64,000 nucleotides of DNA from Pollenia angustigena (lineage: Eukaryota; Arthropoda; Insecta; Diptera; Polleniidae), in the NCBI GenBank assembly GCA_930367215.1, contig OV884059.1:14904945-14968944 (forward strand). Reading direction: 5' to 3'. The translations under genes and the position numbers were made by a program. Positions 46,381-58,394 of the stretch are shown here, piece by piece. The notes beneath the pieces are model-generated. The model was not told the DNA's origin. It did not search any database and saw only the letters and a list, made by a program, of their open reading frames with translations. How positions within the stretch are numbered: the first letter of the stretch is position 1; each line of letters starts with the position of its first letter.

Positions 46381-46640
46381 AATACCCTGCGGAAAATTTG
46401 TGTCAATTGTTCTGAATGCACTTATCCCGGGACCAGTAAACTCAATATTAAATGAAAAAGGAACGAAGAGGTAGCATAATTGACACAAAACTAGTCATGT
46501 GACTCCATTTTCTTTGGCTACTGGCTGATTCTATCTGGTTCTATTACTTTATATGAAAGGGATCTATCATATTAACCTTGTTCACTCGGGACTATATCTT
46601 TGACAGCCATTGTATTAACCGGAATTGAATGTGTCCATTT

Positions 46641-47106
46641 AAGATATTTCAGTGACCTGTTACAAGGTCTCAAAAAGGTGCCAATTCACTCCCTCCTAGG
46701 ACATCACATCATGTAGAACTACAACCGGTCCAAACCATTAAAGATTTTTCATGTGATAAGTTTGGTGTAAGTTCCCTTTCCCTTAGGGTAGCTCAAACTA
46801 TAATTTAAAAGAACGGTTCCCAAATAGCGTTTCGCTACAGATTCCAGGGGGATCCGCAAGGAAGAAGGATATTTCAGTGGCCTGTTACAAAGTCTCAAAA
46901 AGTCTCTCTCCTAGGAGATCGCCATGTTAAAGTGACAAGTCCCATTTATATAATGTTTTATAACTACAACCGGTCCATACTACTTAAGAATTTTCATGTG
47001 ACAAGTTTGGTGTTAGTTCCCGTTTCCTTAGGGTAGTTCAAACTATAATTTAAACCAATGGTTCCCAAATAGGGAACAGATTCCTGGGGGATCCGCAAGG
47101 AAGAAT
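46641..47106 (+). repeat. Tandem duplication, about 225-240 bp units
   Basis: Copy 1 (46641-46865) and copy 2 (46866-47106) share GATATTTCAGTG(A/G)CCTGTTAC, ACTACAACCGGTCCA, TTTTCATGTGA(T/C)AAGTTTGG, TTAGGGTAG(C/T)TCAAACTA and GGGGGATCCGCAAGGAAGAA. Divergence suggests an old event. Function unknown. Confidence 0.8.
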
Positions 47107-47491
47107 ACAAAAAAAATTTAAAAACCTAATTTTGAATGCGAAATCTCTTAAAGATATGACTTTTTCCCCAATTCATGGTGTAATGTAAACCGCCTTTCAA
47201 TCATCAACCAGCAACCCTGCGGCTCCGGATTTAGGTTTAACATCGCAAGGACGTTCGGCACCTACAATAATTCTCTATTTGACCCATTTTCCCTATTACA
47301 AAACAACAGGGCGGTACATCGTATCGCAATTCAAACTTAAAATTTCTGTAGGCTTCGTAGCCCGTTAAGAACTGCGTAGAGTAAAGGCCTCGTTATTCAA
47401 ACGTTTATGATGCGGAGACATGAACATTGGCGTCGACATCTATAGTTGGTAGTTAATAAAAATACGTAAACGTACACATAAACAAATAAGA
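47107..47491. other. Spacer, no gene seen
   Basis: No recognisable features. Confidence 0.4.
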
Positions 47492-47820
47492 AGGGGGTCT
47501 ATTCTCTATTGCGATGCGAACACGATTTTGATGCGAAAGCTAAATGCCAACTTTTTACTCTCTATCAGTTTCGCAAAATTTTTTGAAAATGAAGCGATAG
47601 TGGGAATAAAAATTAAAGATGGCGCAGATTTACAGTAATGAAATGCCAAAGTGTGTAAAAATATTTGAAATTGGTAAATTTAAATAAAATAAAGTGAAGA
47701 TTTACGAAAAGAAAAAAAAAATAAAAGATGCGAAAGACACATGCGCAAACGTATTGAAGAGTATCAATCGCTAGATTTGCTACAATTTTCTTTCGCATCG
47801 CAATAGGGAGTAGCCCCCCT
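47492..47820. mobile_element. Inverted-repeat element related to the 10248 Harbinger family
   Basis: The left AGGGGGTCTATTCTCTATTG then CGATGCGAA, and the complement of the right AGGGGGGCTACTCCCTATTG then CGATGCGAA, are inverted copies. The ATTGCGATGCGAA core is shared with the termini at 10248 and 12422. 329 bp, no certain target duplication, no ORF. Confidence 0.7.
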
Positions 47821-49391
47821 GTTCTTTTACATCTAATACGTAAAAAACGTAGAAAAATTTTAATTTTATCATGTTCGTCTGCAAAGCAACGTCAAGCTTA
47901 CGTAAGAGTTTCTTCTAATACACAAGAAAGACAAACGGAACAGCTGGTACGCATCGTAGTATCAGTCAGTAACGATGTCTTAATAGTCAACTTATGCATA
48001 CTTACGTTCTTCTACTACTACCATTATCTTTTAGGTTCAACGAGCTTTTACGGTTCTCTTATATCCTTTGCCACCTGGCACAGATTGGTTTTGCTCTCAG
48101 ATTTTCCTCTACTCCGTACTTGTTTTCTTCGCCACATGCAATCTATCACAATCGTCGGTTGCAATATCCTATCAGTGCGAGGGCTGCTGTTTCGATTTTC
48201 TAACAGTTTTCTTGCACTTTCCTAATCTTTTATTGGTAAATAACGAGAAAACAGCCAGCCTGGCGAATTGGAGGTACTTGATCCCAGACACTTGACACAG
48301 TTTCCATGTGTGCTCTGTGTCCAGATAGTTAATTAAGGGTAACCACTGAATGTCTCGCTTTCTTCTCCAGAGAAATCAGGTATTCTCGGAGAAGAAATTT
48401 GATTTTTTGCTTGATATTACATTTCGTGCGACATTATGTGCCCCGCGAGTGTCTCTGCCCCCATTGTCATCAATCCTCCTTTTTATGAAACATTTCTGTG
48501 TGACAATAGTTTTATTCCCTAGCCCCCTCTTTAAAATTTTCCCAACTCCTCCTTTATTTTTATGATATCAAATTAATGCTTCTTCTGTTTTATTTTTAAA
48601 TTACAGTACGTCATAGCAAGTATGCGAAGTATCATTTCTCATGGCGGTTAAAGTGGTAAAATTTATAGAAAATTTTGTGCGGGTGATGATCTTTCAGAGG
48701 TCAATTTGTACAAGAAAAAATAAATAAAACTTTAAATATTGCAGGAATAATAAACACAAATATTTTGTATATTTCTCTCTAATTTAAATGACAAGACTAA
48801 AAAAATGTCGTTTAGATAATTTATAAAGATAAATGTGTTTTTGTATTAGAATTAAAAAAAAAAGCTCTAAGCTAAAAAACTTACATTTGTTATGTGTGAA
48901 CTTCAATAAATGGGGAATTGAGACTGAAAACGAAGAAATCTTTGGGAATGATTAAATTATACATCTATTTAAAGTTATGCACTGAATTTTTCTTCCTCTG
49001 GTTTTAATTTGATGTACATATTTATTTTGTACAATGAATTTTCTTTGCAGTAATTTATTTTATTTATAACAAGAATCTATTTAAATATGAATGTGCTATT
49101 GCATAGAATGTGTATAAATAAAATTAGAAATGTCATCGATGTATGGCAACCGCAATTTGTAAATATTTTTAGTTAAGACAAAAATATGTTAGGAATTTCT
49201 TTTTTTGTGTTAGGAACCTAAGCTAAAAAAGGAAAGGGTATTTAAAGATTCGTATATAAAAATCAGGGGTATATGACCAGAAGGAATTGGTTTAAATTCG
49301 TATATTTGAAATATATTTCCAAAATATTTTGGTATTTAACATTTAAATAGATATACAGAAAATAAAGGAATTCCTAAATGCAAAATTGATT
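47821..49391. other. Spacer, no gene seen
   Basis: About 47990-48560 is slightly less AT-rich and has overlapping plus-strand frames of 69-75 codons. None has recognisable domains, and three frames are open over the same span. Confidence 0.4.
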
Positions 49392-49825
49392 CTTAATAAA
49401 ACACTAATAAGGCCACATTTTTATTAAAAGAATGAACGCCATCCTGTTGGTGCAATTTTGCACCACTTTTACGAGAACACCGGGTCTTATTTTGTCGATA
49501 GAACTTCGTTCATGGTCGTTTATGGTTTCTAAATTGTCAATAGTTGCTGGTTTATAATCATAGGCCAGAGATTTGACGTATCCCAACAAAAAGTAGTCAA
49601 AAGGTGTCAAATCACACAAACGAGGTGACCAATTCACAGGTCCATATCTTGAGATGATTCGGTCACCAAACGCTTGGCTTAACAAAGTGATGGTTTCACG
49701 CTCTGTACGGCATATTGTGTTTTTTTTTAATGAAACCATCTCTTTTGAAAGTAAACAGCACCAAACAGTGATGTTTTCGGGATGTAAGGGAGTCTCATGA
49801 AGATTGTTCTCTCCTCAAAAACGAC
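49392..49825 (-). pseudogene. mariner-like transposase fragment 2
   Basis: On the minus strand: HETPLHPENITVWCCL, then after a deletion the block ERETITLLSQAFGDRIISRY, VNWSPRLCDLTPFDYFLLGY and VKSLAYDYKPATIDNLE. This is the C-terminal half of a mariner-type catalytic domain. The segment with the second catalytic Asp (WFQQDGA-type motif) is missing between the two blocks. No N-terminus. The element is cut off at 49838 by a HINE-like repeat. Confidence 0.85.
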
Positions 49826-49837
49826 AATTCTACTTGT

Positions 49838-50045
49838 TATACCCTTCACCGAAGGTAAGAGGGTATATATAACTTGTCATTCCGTTTGTAAGTTTCATAA
49901 TATTGATCCTACACCCTATAAAGTATATGTATTCTGGGTCCTTATGAAAAGCGGAGTTCAAATCCGGTTGTCCGTCTGTCCGTGTGTATGTTGAAATGGG
50001 TTTTCCAAACACACTTCATTAGTATGGCGGCTAGTTTCATAGTTA
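49838..50045 (+). mobile_element. HINE/mini-me-like fragment with GTCY motif
   Basis: ACCCTTCACCGAAGGTAAGA then GGGTATATATAACTTGTCAT, then ATTCTGGGTCCTTATGAAAA and GGTTGTCCGTCTGTCCGTGT. This order, including the GTCY-like run, is that of the mini-me/HINE repeats of higher flies. About 200 bp, probably truncated. Confidence 0.6.
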
Positions 50046-50079
50046 GCCCTATTGGAAGTTCTATATGTTAAAAAACACT

Positions 50080-50905
50080 CTTTATTATCACTTTACTTTA
50101 TTTGGCTTTACAGCCTTTCGTTTATCCTGGCCTGCTTCATAAATGATTTTCGAGCACTCCGATTTTATACACGTTGCCTCCAGTTAGTATTTCCTAGCAT
50201 TCTCGCATCTTCTTCCACTTGGTCTTTTGTCTCTAACGCCTTTCTAACTGAAGCGTTTGTTTCCAGTCGACCAACATGCCCTAGGCAGCGCAATCGCTGT
50301 ATTTTGATATGTTTAACTAAATTCAAGTCGGGATACAGCTCGAATAGCTCATGGTTCGTTCGACGTCTATACTTTTCATTAACGCAGATGGGCCCATAAA
50401 ATTTACAAATCATCCGCTTGCGCAACTTCCCATGTTTCAGCGCCATATAGACGCACAGGCAGTATAAGTGGGTTGTAAAGTGAATTTTCGTCTTTCGAGA
50501 GAGGGCTCTGTTTTTAAGCTGTTTACCCAGCCCGAAGTAGCATCTATTTGCAAGAACGATCCTTCTTTTTTTCAGTGCTAACATCGTTCTTTTGGTTTAT
50601 GGCGAATCCGAGGTATATAAATTTGTCTACTTACTCGACGTTTAAATTGCCTATAAGAACTGTCTCGCTTTTCTTTTATTACGGCAGCCCTCTAGCCAAC
50701 ATTATCTTGTCTTGCCGTCATTTACAGCCAGGTCCATTTTAGACGACCCTATTTCATTTTTTTTAATAAAGCAACAGTAACAAATCCCGGTCAGTCCTCC
50801 CGCCAATATCTTAAAATCGGCATACGAGAGGAGAATGTGGCCCTTGGTGTTAATTTAACCTGTTGTTGCAAAATTTGCGTTTTCCAAAATTCTGTCTATC
50901 GGGAT
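50080..50905 (-). pseudogene. RTE-like LINE, C-terminal part of ORF2
   Basis: The minus strand reads YADFKILAGG (decayed YADD box, about 50820), KMDLAVNDGK, then KKRRIVLANRCYFGLGKQLK with NRALSRKTKIHF. After a gap come KFYGPICVNEKYRRRTNHEL, FELYPDLNLVKHI then KIQRLRCLGHVGRLE, and NWRQRV. This C-terminal architecture (RRITLANRCYFGL, RRYNHELYELY, QRLRWLGHV.RM) is typical of RTE-like endonuclease-RT elements. A 139-codon open stretch (50165-50584) is the best-preserved part. Stops precede it. Confidence 0.85.
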
Positions 50906-51883
50906 ATTGAAGAAATGATAAGCAGTTACCCTGTCTGAGACCACTTTTAGTTGTAAATATATTATTACAAATATTCTTCACAGCGTTAGCAAACTTACAC
51001 AAACCAAAATAACCGTTGTTCTTGTATTGTTGCAGTTACGCTGCCACCTGGTTAAAAACGTCTTTACATACCTTTATTACAATATTTACACACATTTGCA
51101 ACTCTGTTATGAATTGCCAACCTTTTGTTTTGATTAACAGTTTCAACTGTACGCAATTCAATAGTTCTCTACATTGTTTCAACTATTATTTCTTCTCCAT
51201 ATAAAATAAAGAAACTCTGCAATTATGATTAATGATTTTTGGCTTTTTCTCTTTTCGTTGTGCGGGAAAAAACTTTTGACAAATTTACATTAAATGTGCG
51301 TGCAGAACAATGAAAACATGCACTTGTTTCCAATAGCTTAAACATAATTTCTTGTTATTTCTTTTATGAAATATAACTTACGCAAAAACATAAAAAGAAT
51401 TATTACATAATTTTTCATTTATCATGTTAAAAACAAACATTTCATAACCAATTTATTACAAAGTCTTGTAACTTCACCAAGAAGTTCTCAAGAAATTTTA
51501 ATTAATTTTACAATTTTAACCTTTTATGTTAATTTAGGTTAATCTTTTCCTAAGATTTTATGAGATAAAATAACATTAAATTAAATTTATTTCCGTTGTA
51601 GGAAAGAAATTAAATTAACTAATGAGATTCTGAATGTGATTTTATTGGCTGGTTTGATTTTAAAAATTTTAATTTATGTAATTTAATTTGCATTAATTAG
51701 TTTTACGTTAATAATTGCCATTTGTTAAAAATCGTTAAAATGAAGTGTTTAAAAATATTTAGAAAAAAGCACAGGGTGACTCAAAAATAACACCGTATTT
51801 GCCATTTAACAGTGCTGTCAAACAATGCAAATTTTTATAACCATTGCACAATAGAAGAGGGGATATAATGATTGAGATGAAAA
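50906..51883. other. Spacer, no gene seen
   Basis: AT-rich, no recognisable coding or repeat boundaries. Confidence 0.45.
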
Positions 51884-52660
51884 ATAATGTGAGTTTGGTC
51901 ATATATTTCACCTATCTAGGAGCATCCTACGCGCTGTACCGGCTTAATTTAAGAATTTCAACCATACAAATATGGCGGTTTAATAAAATTCTTAAATTTG
52001 GCCCCTGCAGCGCCTAGGATGCCCCTAGATGGGTCAAATGTATGACCAACCCCACTTTATTTTTCATCTCAATCATTTATTTCTAACATACCTTCCCGCT
52101 ATCTCCATTCCTTAAGGGGGCTCCCATACAAAATGTTCAATGCAGACTAGAAATATATTGAAGAAAAAGTCCCATAAATGCCCAGGAGTCGTTTCTAGCG
52201 GGATATAATGTATGATCGACCTCAATTAATTTTTTATCGTTATCATTTTCTTAAAACATACTTGCCATATATCCCCACCCCTTAGGGGGGCCCCCATACA
52301 AATATGGCCGTTTAATGAAATTCTTAAGTTTTGCCCATGCAGCGCCTAGGATGCCCCTAGATGGGTCAAATGTATGACCAACCCCACTTTATATTTCATC
52401 TCAATCATTTATTTCTAACATACCTTCCCGCTATCTCCATTCCTTAAGGGGGCTCCCATACAAAATTTTCAATGCAGACCAGAAATATATTGAAGAAAAA
52501 GTCCCATAAATGCCCAGGAGTCACCCCTAGTGGGATATAATGTATGATTGACCTCAATTAATTGTTTGTCCTTAACATTTTCTCGAGACATACTTGCCCC
52601 TCATCTCCACTTATTAGGGAAGCTCCCATGCAAACATTGCGTTTTATGAAATTCTTAAAT
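51884..52660 (+). repeat. 332-bp tandem repeat, about 2.3 copies
   Basis: The word CCATACAAATATGG(C)GTTTAAT starts units at 51962 and 52294, and a diverged CCATGCAAACATTGCG at 52626, a constant 332-bp period. Shared markers: GCGCCTAGGATGCCCCTAGA, TGACCAACCCCACTTTAT, ACCTTCCCGCTATCTCCATT, AAGTCCCATAAATGCCCAGG. Units 1 and 2 are highly similar. No ORF. Confidence 0.85.
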
Positions 52661-53229
52661 TAATTAAAATTTGTCGACTTTTGTGAATAAAGTCTAAACA
52701 GATATTAATAATTTCTCGCTTGTTTTGTTTGGAGCTTTGTTTTTTATATGTCTGAAAAAAATTAGAAGCCTATCTGCATTTTCCAATTTTTTATGAATTT
52801 TTAAAAAACAAACATTTCGAAATTTTGATAAAAAAATTATTTTTTTTCCGAAAAAAAAAATTATGTTTTTAAAACGACTGTGCATTTTTAGTTTTTTTGA
52901 TAAGCTAAAGCATTTTTGAGGTACGCGAACATATGTTGTGCAACCTCCTCCATTTTCGAAATAACGGTATATCTCGAAAACAAGAACTAACGGCTAGCAC
53001 CACTGGATTCAGCGTACCCGAATTAGGTTAAAACGACAAGTGCCCAGCTTGTCTCAAAAAAGTGTCGATTTCGAGCACAGTGTAATTAGACCGGATTTCG
53101 ACAAAATACTTAAGACTTGTATTATAGTGTAAAACGGCCTTAATGTCATAACCAGGGAAACCAGAAATATGCTCTAAAAAAAGTGTTTTATGCGCATTAA
53201 ATATGCAGTAAAAACTTGAAAATATGGGT

Positions 53230-54640
53230 GAGTTCCAAAACATCAGTTGCAAAGCAACTCGCTTTTTTAAGTGATTTCTACCAAGCAACCGTGAAAATTT
53301 TTACAATGTTATCTGTATACCAAAGTTCACTAAAAACAATATCGATGCGTATACAATAATCAAACTAGATATAGTTAAACTCTATGACACTTTTTTGACT
53401 TTGACTGCAAAGTATTATGATGTTTAGGAACTCAGCCTATGCTTTAAAAACTTAGTAATATGCCCTAAAAAAAAACCAACACTGAGTTATTAAAAACAAA
53501 AAAATATGTTTTTTCAACAATTTAATAATATTTGCATACCCTCTTAAGACCCGAACATTAACCCATTGAATTTTTACATTTCTTATATATTTTTAACATC
53601 TTTTGGGGAGCAAATAAGACAACTGTATATTTAAAAAGAAAACAAATTTATTTGAATTCTTAGATATTAAGGGGGCACATATGTGTACCTCAGGTCTTAA
53701 AATATGAAAAATTTCAACGTAAATTCTTAATTCTTAAGATCTGAACTGAACCGATTAAGTAAAGGGCTTATTAACTATTTGTTTTATCTTATGAGGTGTA
53801 ATTTAAATTTCGGTTTTTATTATTTTTTTAATTTTTTTATTTAAACTGGTAGAAAAAGAGGTGCACATATATGTACTTCGGGTCTTAGCGATTAGTTATT
53901 GAGGAAAAATATCCTAACAGTATGGTTTTTTCAAACTGTTAAATTCAAATGTTAAAAAATGGCTAAAACTTCTAAACCCTGCCATCTTTTGATATTGTTT
54001 TAAAGCGCAGTAGCTTAAAGCAAGTAATAAAACTGTTTCTATTGGTCACACGATGTCGCTAGGCTTTAAAACTTGTAATAAGTTAAGGTACACATATGTG
54101 TCTGAAGAGGATACAATAAAAAATAAAAAATTAAGTAAATGTAACTAAAAACAAAATAACTGAATAAAATCAAATTTTGTACTTGAATTTCTGAGATCAT
54201 GGAATTAATTGTTATTGCAATAAATAACAAAATATTGATTTAAACTTTTAAATAAAAAACGTTGTCTATTGCATCTGAATATACTTTTATACATTGAAAA
54301 TGTGCGTTCAACGTCAACTGATGTAATAGGAGCATATTTAAAAGATAACGATTCTTAAACATTATATTTAAAAATATCTTTTGAAGCCACATAATAATAT
54401 ACCTCATATGCTATAAGCTACTAAAACTTCTAGTTTCCTTGCCAATTGCGAATTACTATGTCATTTATGTATTGTCAAAATCTATGACTTCAGTTAATTG
54501 TATTTTATTTGTTTCTCTTTATTATACTGCTTACAAAACTTATATAGTACTCTCCAAAATGTTAATTGCTTGCATTGCTGTTATTACTATTTTTTATCAT
54601 GACCCTAAACTCTAATAATATGAGGGCAAGGATCTAGGGA
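53230..54640. other. AT-rich interior with repeated CACATATGTG boxes
   Basis: No protein-coding sequence recognised. The palindrome CACATATGTG occurs at about 53675 and 54092, and a variant CACATATATGTAC at about 53862. The first and third are followed by TC(A/G)GGTCTTA, and the complement TAAGACCCGAA stands alone at 53547. Confidence 0.5.
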
Positions 54641-54653
54641 AAACTTAAGCACT

Positions 54654-57334
54654 ATGGTAAAAATACTTTCGAAAAATATTTCCGGACTTCAAATCTGTCA
54701 CATAAATGCCCAGAGTCTAAACAACAAAATGGATGAGTTCCAACAACTTTTTGAAAACAGTAACATAGACATCATATGCGTCTCAGAGACATGGTTTTAC
54801 CCGGATGTTCATAGTGATATGTACAACTTAAATGGTTATAATCTTTTTCGTGCTGATCGATCAACAAATGCTGGTGGTGTTGCAACATATATAAAAACAA
54901 ATATAACCTGTAAAGAAAAGTGTAAAAATCTTGCCTCAGACAACATAGAGTATATACTAGTCGAACTCTCTAACGACACAGAAAAGCTGCTGGTTGGGAC
55001 TATGTACAGACCTAATAATAACATCAACATGGATCATATACTAGAAACGCTGAGCACGTGTACTCTCGGTTATGATCATGTAGTATTAATCGGTGACTTT
55101 AACTCGAATATCTTGGTAGACAATAGCCTTGTTGATGATATGAGCTCAATTGGACTTCATATAGTTAATAATAAAATCCCAACACATTTTACGACAACTT
55201 CTAGTACATGACTTGTTGTTTGTATGTTATGACTTTAATATTGTAAATAACACTACACCACGATTACTAGAATATAGAGATTACAAGAATATCGACTTTC
55301 AGTCGCTCGATACTGAGTTATCATCCTTAAACTGGAATGATATTTACTATATGGCTACTGTTGACGAACAATTAAATTTTCTACAACAAAATTTGATCTA
55401 TCTTTTTAATAAATATGTTCCTTTAAAAGCAAAAGTTATACGAAATGAGAAACCATGGTTTACAAACGAGATAAAAAGTCTAATTGAGCGCAGAAATCAT
55501 GCTTACAATAGGTGGAAACGTTTCAGAATGCCAGAATTATATAGTATCTTTAAAAATGCTAGGGCTGCTGTAAACTTAAAAATCAGAATGGCTAAATCGA
55601 CGTTTTATCACAATAAGTTTCAAACATATATTGAAATGGAGGGAAATTCGTAAAATGGGCTTAGTAAATCGTAGGAATGTCTCTGCAGAGGTCCTTGACG
55701 TGAACGAATTAAACTTTCAATTTGCTGGCACACCTATGCCCCCAATAAACACAAATTTTTATAATAACTTGGGCAGTAGTCACAACCAAATAACTTCCTT
55801 TCAATTTACACACGTAACCAAGGAAACTGTACTTGAAACACTTCTACATATCAAATCTAATGCCGTTGGTTATGATGGATTGCATCCAAAGTTTATCAAG
55901 CTTACTCTTCCCTACATACTAACCCACTTAACTTATATTTTTAACACGATAATCACAACGTCTATGTTCCCGTCTGAATGGAAGCATGCTAAAATTATAT
56001 AAAATAAAAATTATAAAATTATACCGATCTTGAAATCTGATAAGAGCTACCGACCGATTTCAATTTTGCCTTATTTGTCAAAAGTCTGTGAGAAAATAAT
56101 ACATTCGCAAATAAGCCACTACCTTTATACAAACTCCATGTTAAATGATAGGCAATCTGGATTTAGACCCAAGCACAGCTGTACTACTGCTCTGATTGAT
56201 GTCACGGAGGAAATAAGATGCCAAATTGATAAACGACAAATGATGTCATTCCTAATACTGCTTGATCACTCCAAAGCCTTTGACACAGTTCATCATTCCA
56301 TTCTCTGTCTTAAATTAAAGCACATGTGCAATTTTTCCTCAACAGCATTAAAACTATTAACGTCATATCTAAGTGCCAGATGTCAAAGCGTATCCCACGA
56401 AACAAATGTCTCTGAACGTTGCTTAATGCTCAGAGGTGTGCCACAGGGTTCAATTCTTGGACCTCTATTGTATTCTATACACGCTAATGATCTGCCTTTG
56501 CAAGTGAAACATTGTAAAATTCAAATGTATGCTGACGACGTGCAACTCTATATAAGCTGTAAAATATCAGACGCCGCAAATTGCATTCAACTTATAAACG
56601 AAGATCTCAATCATATTTATCATTGGGCATCTGCAAATGGTCTAAGCTTAAACCAAAAAAAATCAGTTGCTATTGTTATTGGACCATTAAAATATATAAA
56701 CACGTGTCTACCACCAATAAAGGTTAATGAAATGACAATTAATTATGTTGATACTGCAAAAAATCTTGGTGTTGTTTTTAACAATCAACTTAATTGGTCA
56801 GACCATGTGAAAATAAGCTGTGGAAAAACCTTTTCTATGCTAAGGAACTTATGGATGTCACAATATTATACACCGATTCACATCCGAATGCTATTAGCTA
56901 AAACGTATTTGTTGCCAACACTCATGTATGGGTGCGAGCTTTTTTCAAGTTGCGATTCGGTTAGTAGGCGAAGGCTCAACGTAACATACAATAATATTGC
57001 TAGATATGTATGTGGAATAAAAAGGAACCATAGCATCTCACAATATGCGAAACAGATATGTAACATAACATTTGATAACTTATTGACTTGCCGAACTCTA
57101 TTATTTTTGCATAAGATTATATATAGTCAACAGCCGTCCTACCTTTATGATCGAATCACTTTTTCTAGATCGAACAGAGGTGACAAGATTAATAGGATCA
57201 GGTATAACAAATCAATTTCTAATCAACACTTCTTTATTAACTCGATTCGTCTCTGGAGCCAACTACCCCCTCGAATCCAAATCATAAGCAATGCAAGCCA
57301 TTTTAAATCTGCCCTATTTGAGTACTTCAGTTAA
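54654..57334 (+). pseudogene. CR1-like LINE ORF2 (endonuclease plus RT), lightly broken
   Basis: An APE-type endonuclease comes first: CHINAQSLNN, then IICVSETWF with the catalytic Glu, GGVATYIK, MYRPNN, and LIGDFNSNI with Asp and Asn. Reverse transcriptase follows: YRPISILPYLSKV, SGFRPKHSCTTALI, LLDHSKAFDTVHH (motif A), GVPQGSILGPLLYS (motif B) and MYADDVQLY (catalytic box). The C-terminal region runs to 57334. Damage is slight: a frameshift with stop near 55205, a second near 55640, and an in-frame stop at 56000 in what looks like a 24-bp AAAATTATA duplication before IIPILK. The RT half (56030-57334) is otherwise open. No ORF1 is seen upstream, so it may be 5'-truncated. The CR1/Daphne-type label is by wording only. 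Confidence 0.85.
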
Positions 57335-57580
57335 AATAGCCTTACTTAACATTTACTTATTTGTTAATTTATATAATTATTTGTACACAAAATTTATAGT
57401 CATTTTATTTTTCATTCTTTATTATTTTTTTTTCTTCTTCTTTTTTAAATTAATTGTATTTTCATACTATTAAATATAAATCTTACTTATCTACCAAATT
57501 ACTACCCAATACTGTAATATAAGACTTGTTCTTGTTGTATTGATAAATAAATAAATTAATAAAATAAAATAAATAAAACA
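57335..57580 (+). repeat. LINE 3' UTR and (ATAAA/AAAT)n tail
   Basis: Follows the ORF2 stop. The T-rich 3' UTR ends in TGATAAATAAATAAATTAAT and AAAATAAAATAAATAAAA. A short tandem-repeat tail instead of pure poly(A) is common for CR1/L2-type elements. Confidence 0.65.
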
Positions 57581-57593
57581 GAAGCATTAGCTT

Positions 57594-57842
57594 CCCAGTA
57601 AAAACTTCGCATACAAAATAATGTGTTGAGTAATCAGAAACACATAAGAGCACTACTTACAATTCTACTGAAAGAACCAATGAATTTTACAAGGGATGTC
57701 CCAAAATGAACGCATTAAAAAGTAAGTCCTTATTTTTTTTTACCTGCATACATCCAGAAAAAAGTAGTTATAGAAGAAAGCTACAAAATAATAAGTTAAA
57801 GAAGCTATTCATTTTGAAAAAGTAGGCGAAGTTTTTACTGGG
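57594..57842. mobile_element. MITE, TIR CCCAGTAAAAACTTCGC
   Basis: A 17-bp perfect inverted repeat at the ends (57594 and 57842), 249 bp long, directly after the LINE tail. Its first 11 bases equal those of the 23631-24044 element. No clear target duplication. Confidence 0.8.
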
Positions 57843-58355
57843 TTCTTTAGTAAAATTTTTCAATAGAATTTTTACAAGATCTAAGCCTTGCTGTTTTAAA
57901 ATAATTTGTTGAAGTTAAGTTTTAAGGTTATGCTTTGCATTGCAATCCTCCATCTTGTTAATATTTTCAACAGTCTTCGTTAATATTGTGTACTGCTCAA
58001 CAAGTGTGAGACCAGTAGTTTTTAATTTTTTTAATCATTTTTCAATGAAACCAAAAAGAAAAAAAAAGACTTTGTATGACGTTTGAAAGATTAATAAAAT
58101 ATTAAAACGTGGTGCAACAGCAAATTCACAAGTGCAAAATATAAACAAAAATAAACATCACTGACAAACAAAACGAAAACCAAGGCGAATAAATTTTACA
58201 GGTGGCGTTGAAAGCACAGCTGTGCTACTTTTTTTTCTTAATTAGAGAGAGGAATGTCAGAAGTTACTTGTGTTTTTGACATATCGACCAACAAAAGCAA
58301 CAAAAAAAAAATACATTGTTATGTTTTTAGTGTTGTAGTATCGACACCACCGTTG

Positions 58356-58394
58356 CACAGTAGCGCCCGTAGAGCAAACGAGGTTGCAAAAATC
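58356..58394 (+). promoter_or_regulatory. Transib left terminus, RSS-like
   Basis: Heptamer CACAGTA (58356-58362), 23-bp spacer (58363-58385), nonamer GCAAAAATC (58386-58394). The vertebrate V(D)J signal is CACAGTG, 12 or 23 bp, ACAAAAACC: 6 of 7 heptamer and 7 of 9 nonamer bases match, with the 23-bp spacing. This is the expected transposase binding and cleavage site. Confidence 0.85.

Noticed and set aside
48000..48565. Cluster of plus-strand frames in slightly GC-richer DNA
   Set aside because: Three overlapping short frames, no motif and no splice-consistent linkage; probably chance.
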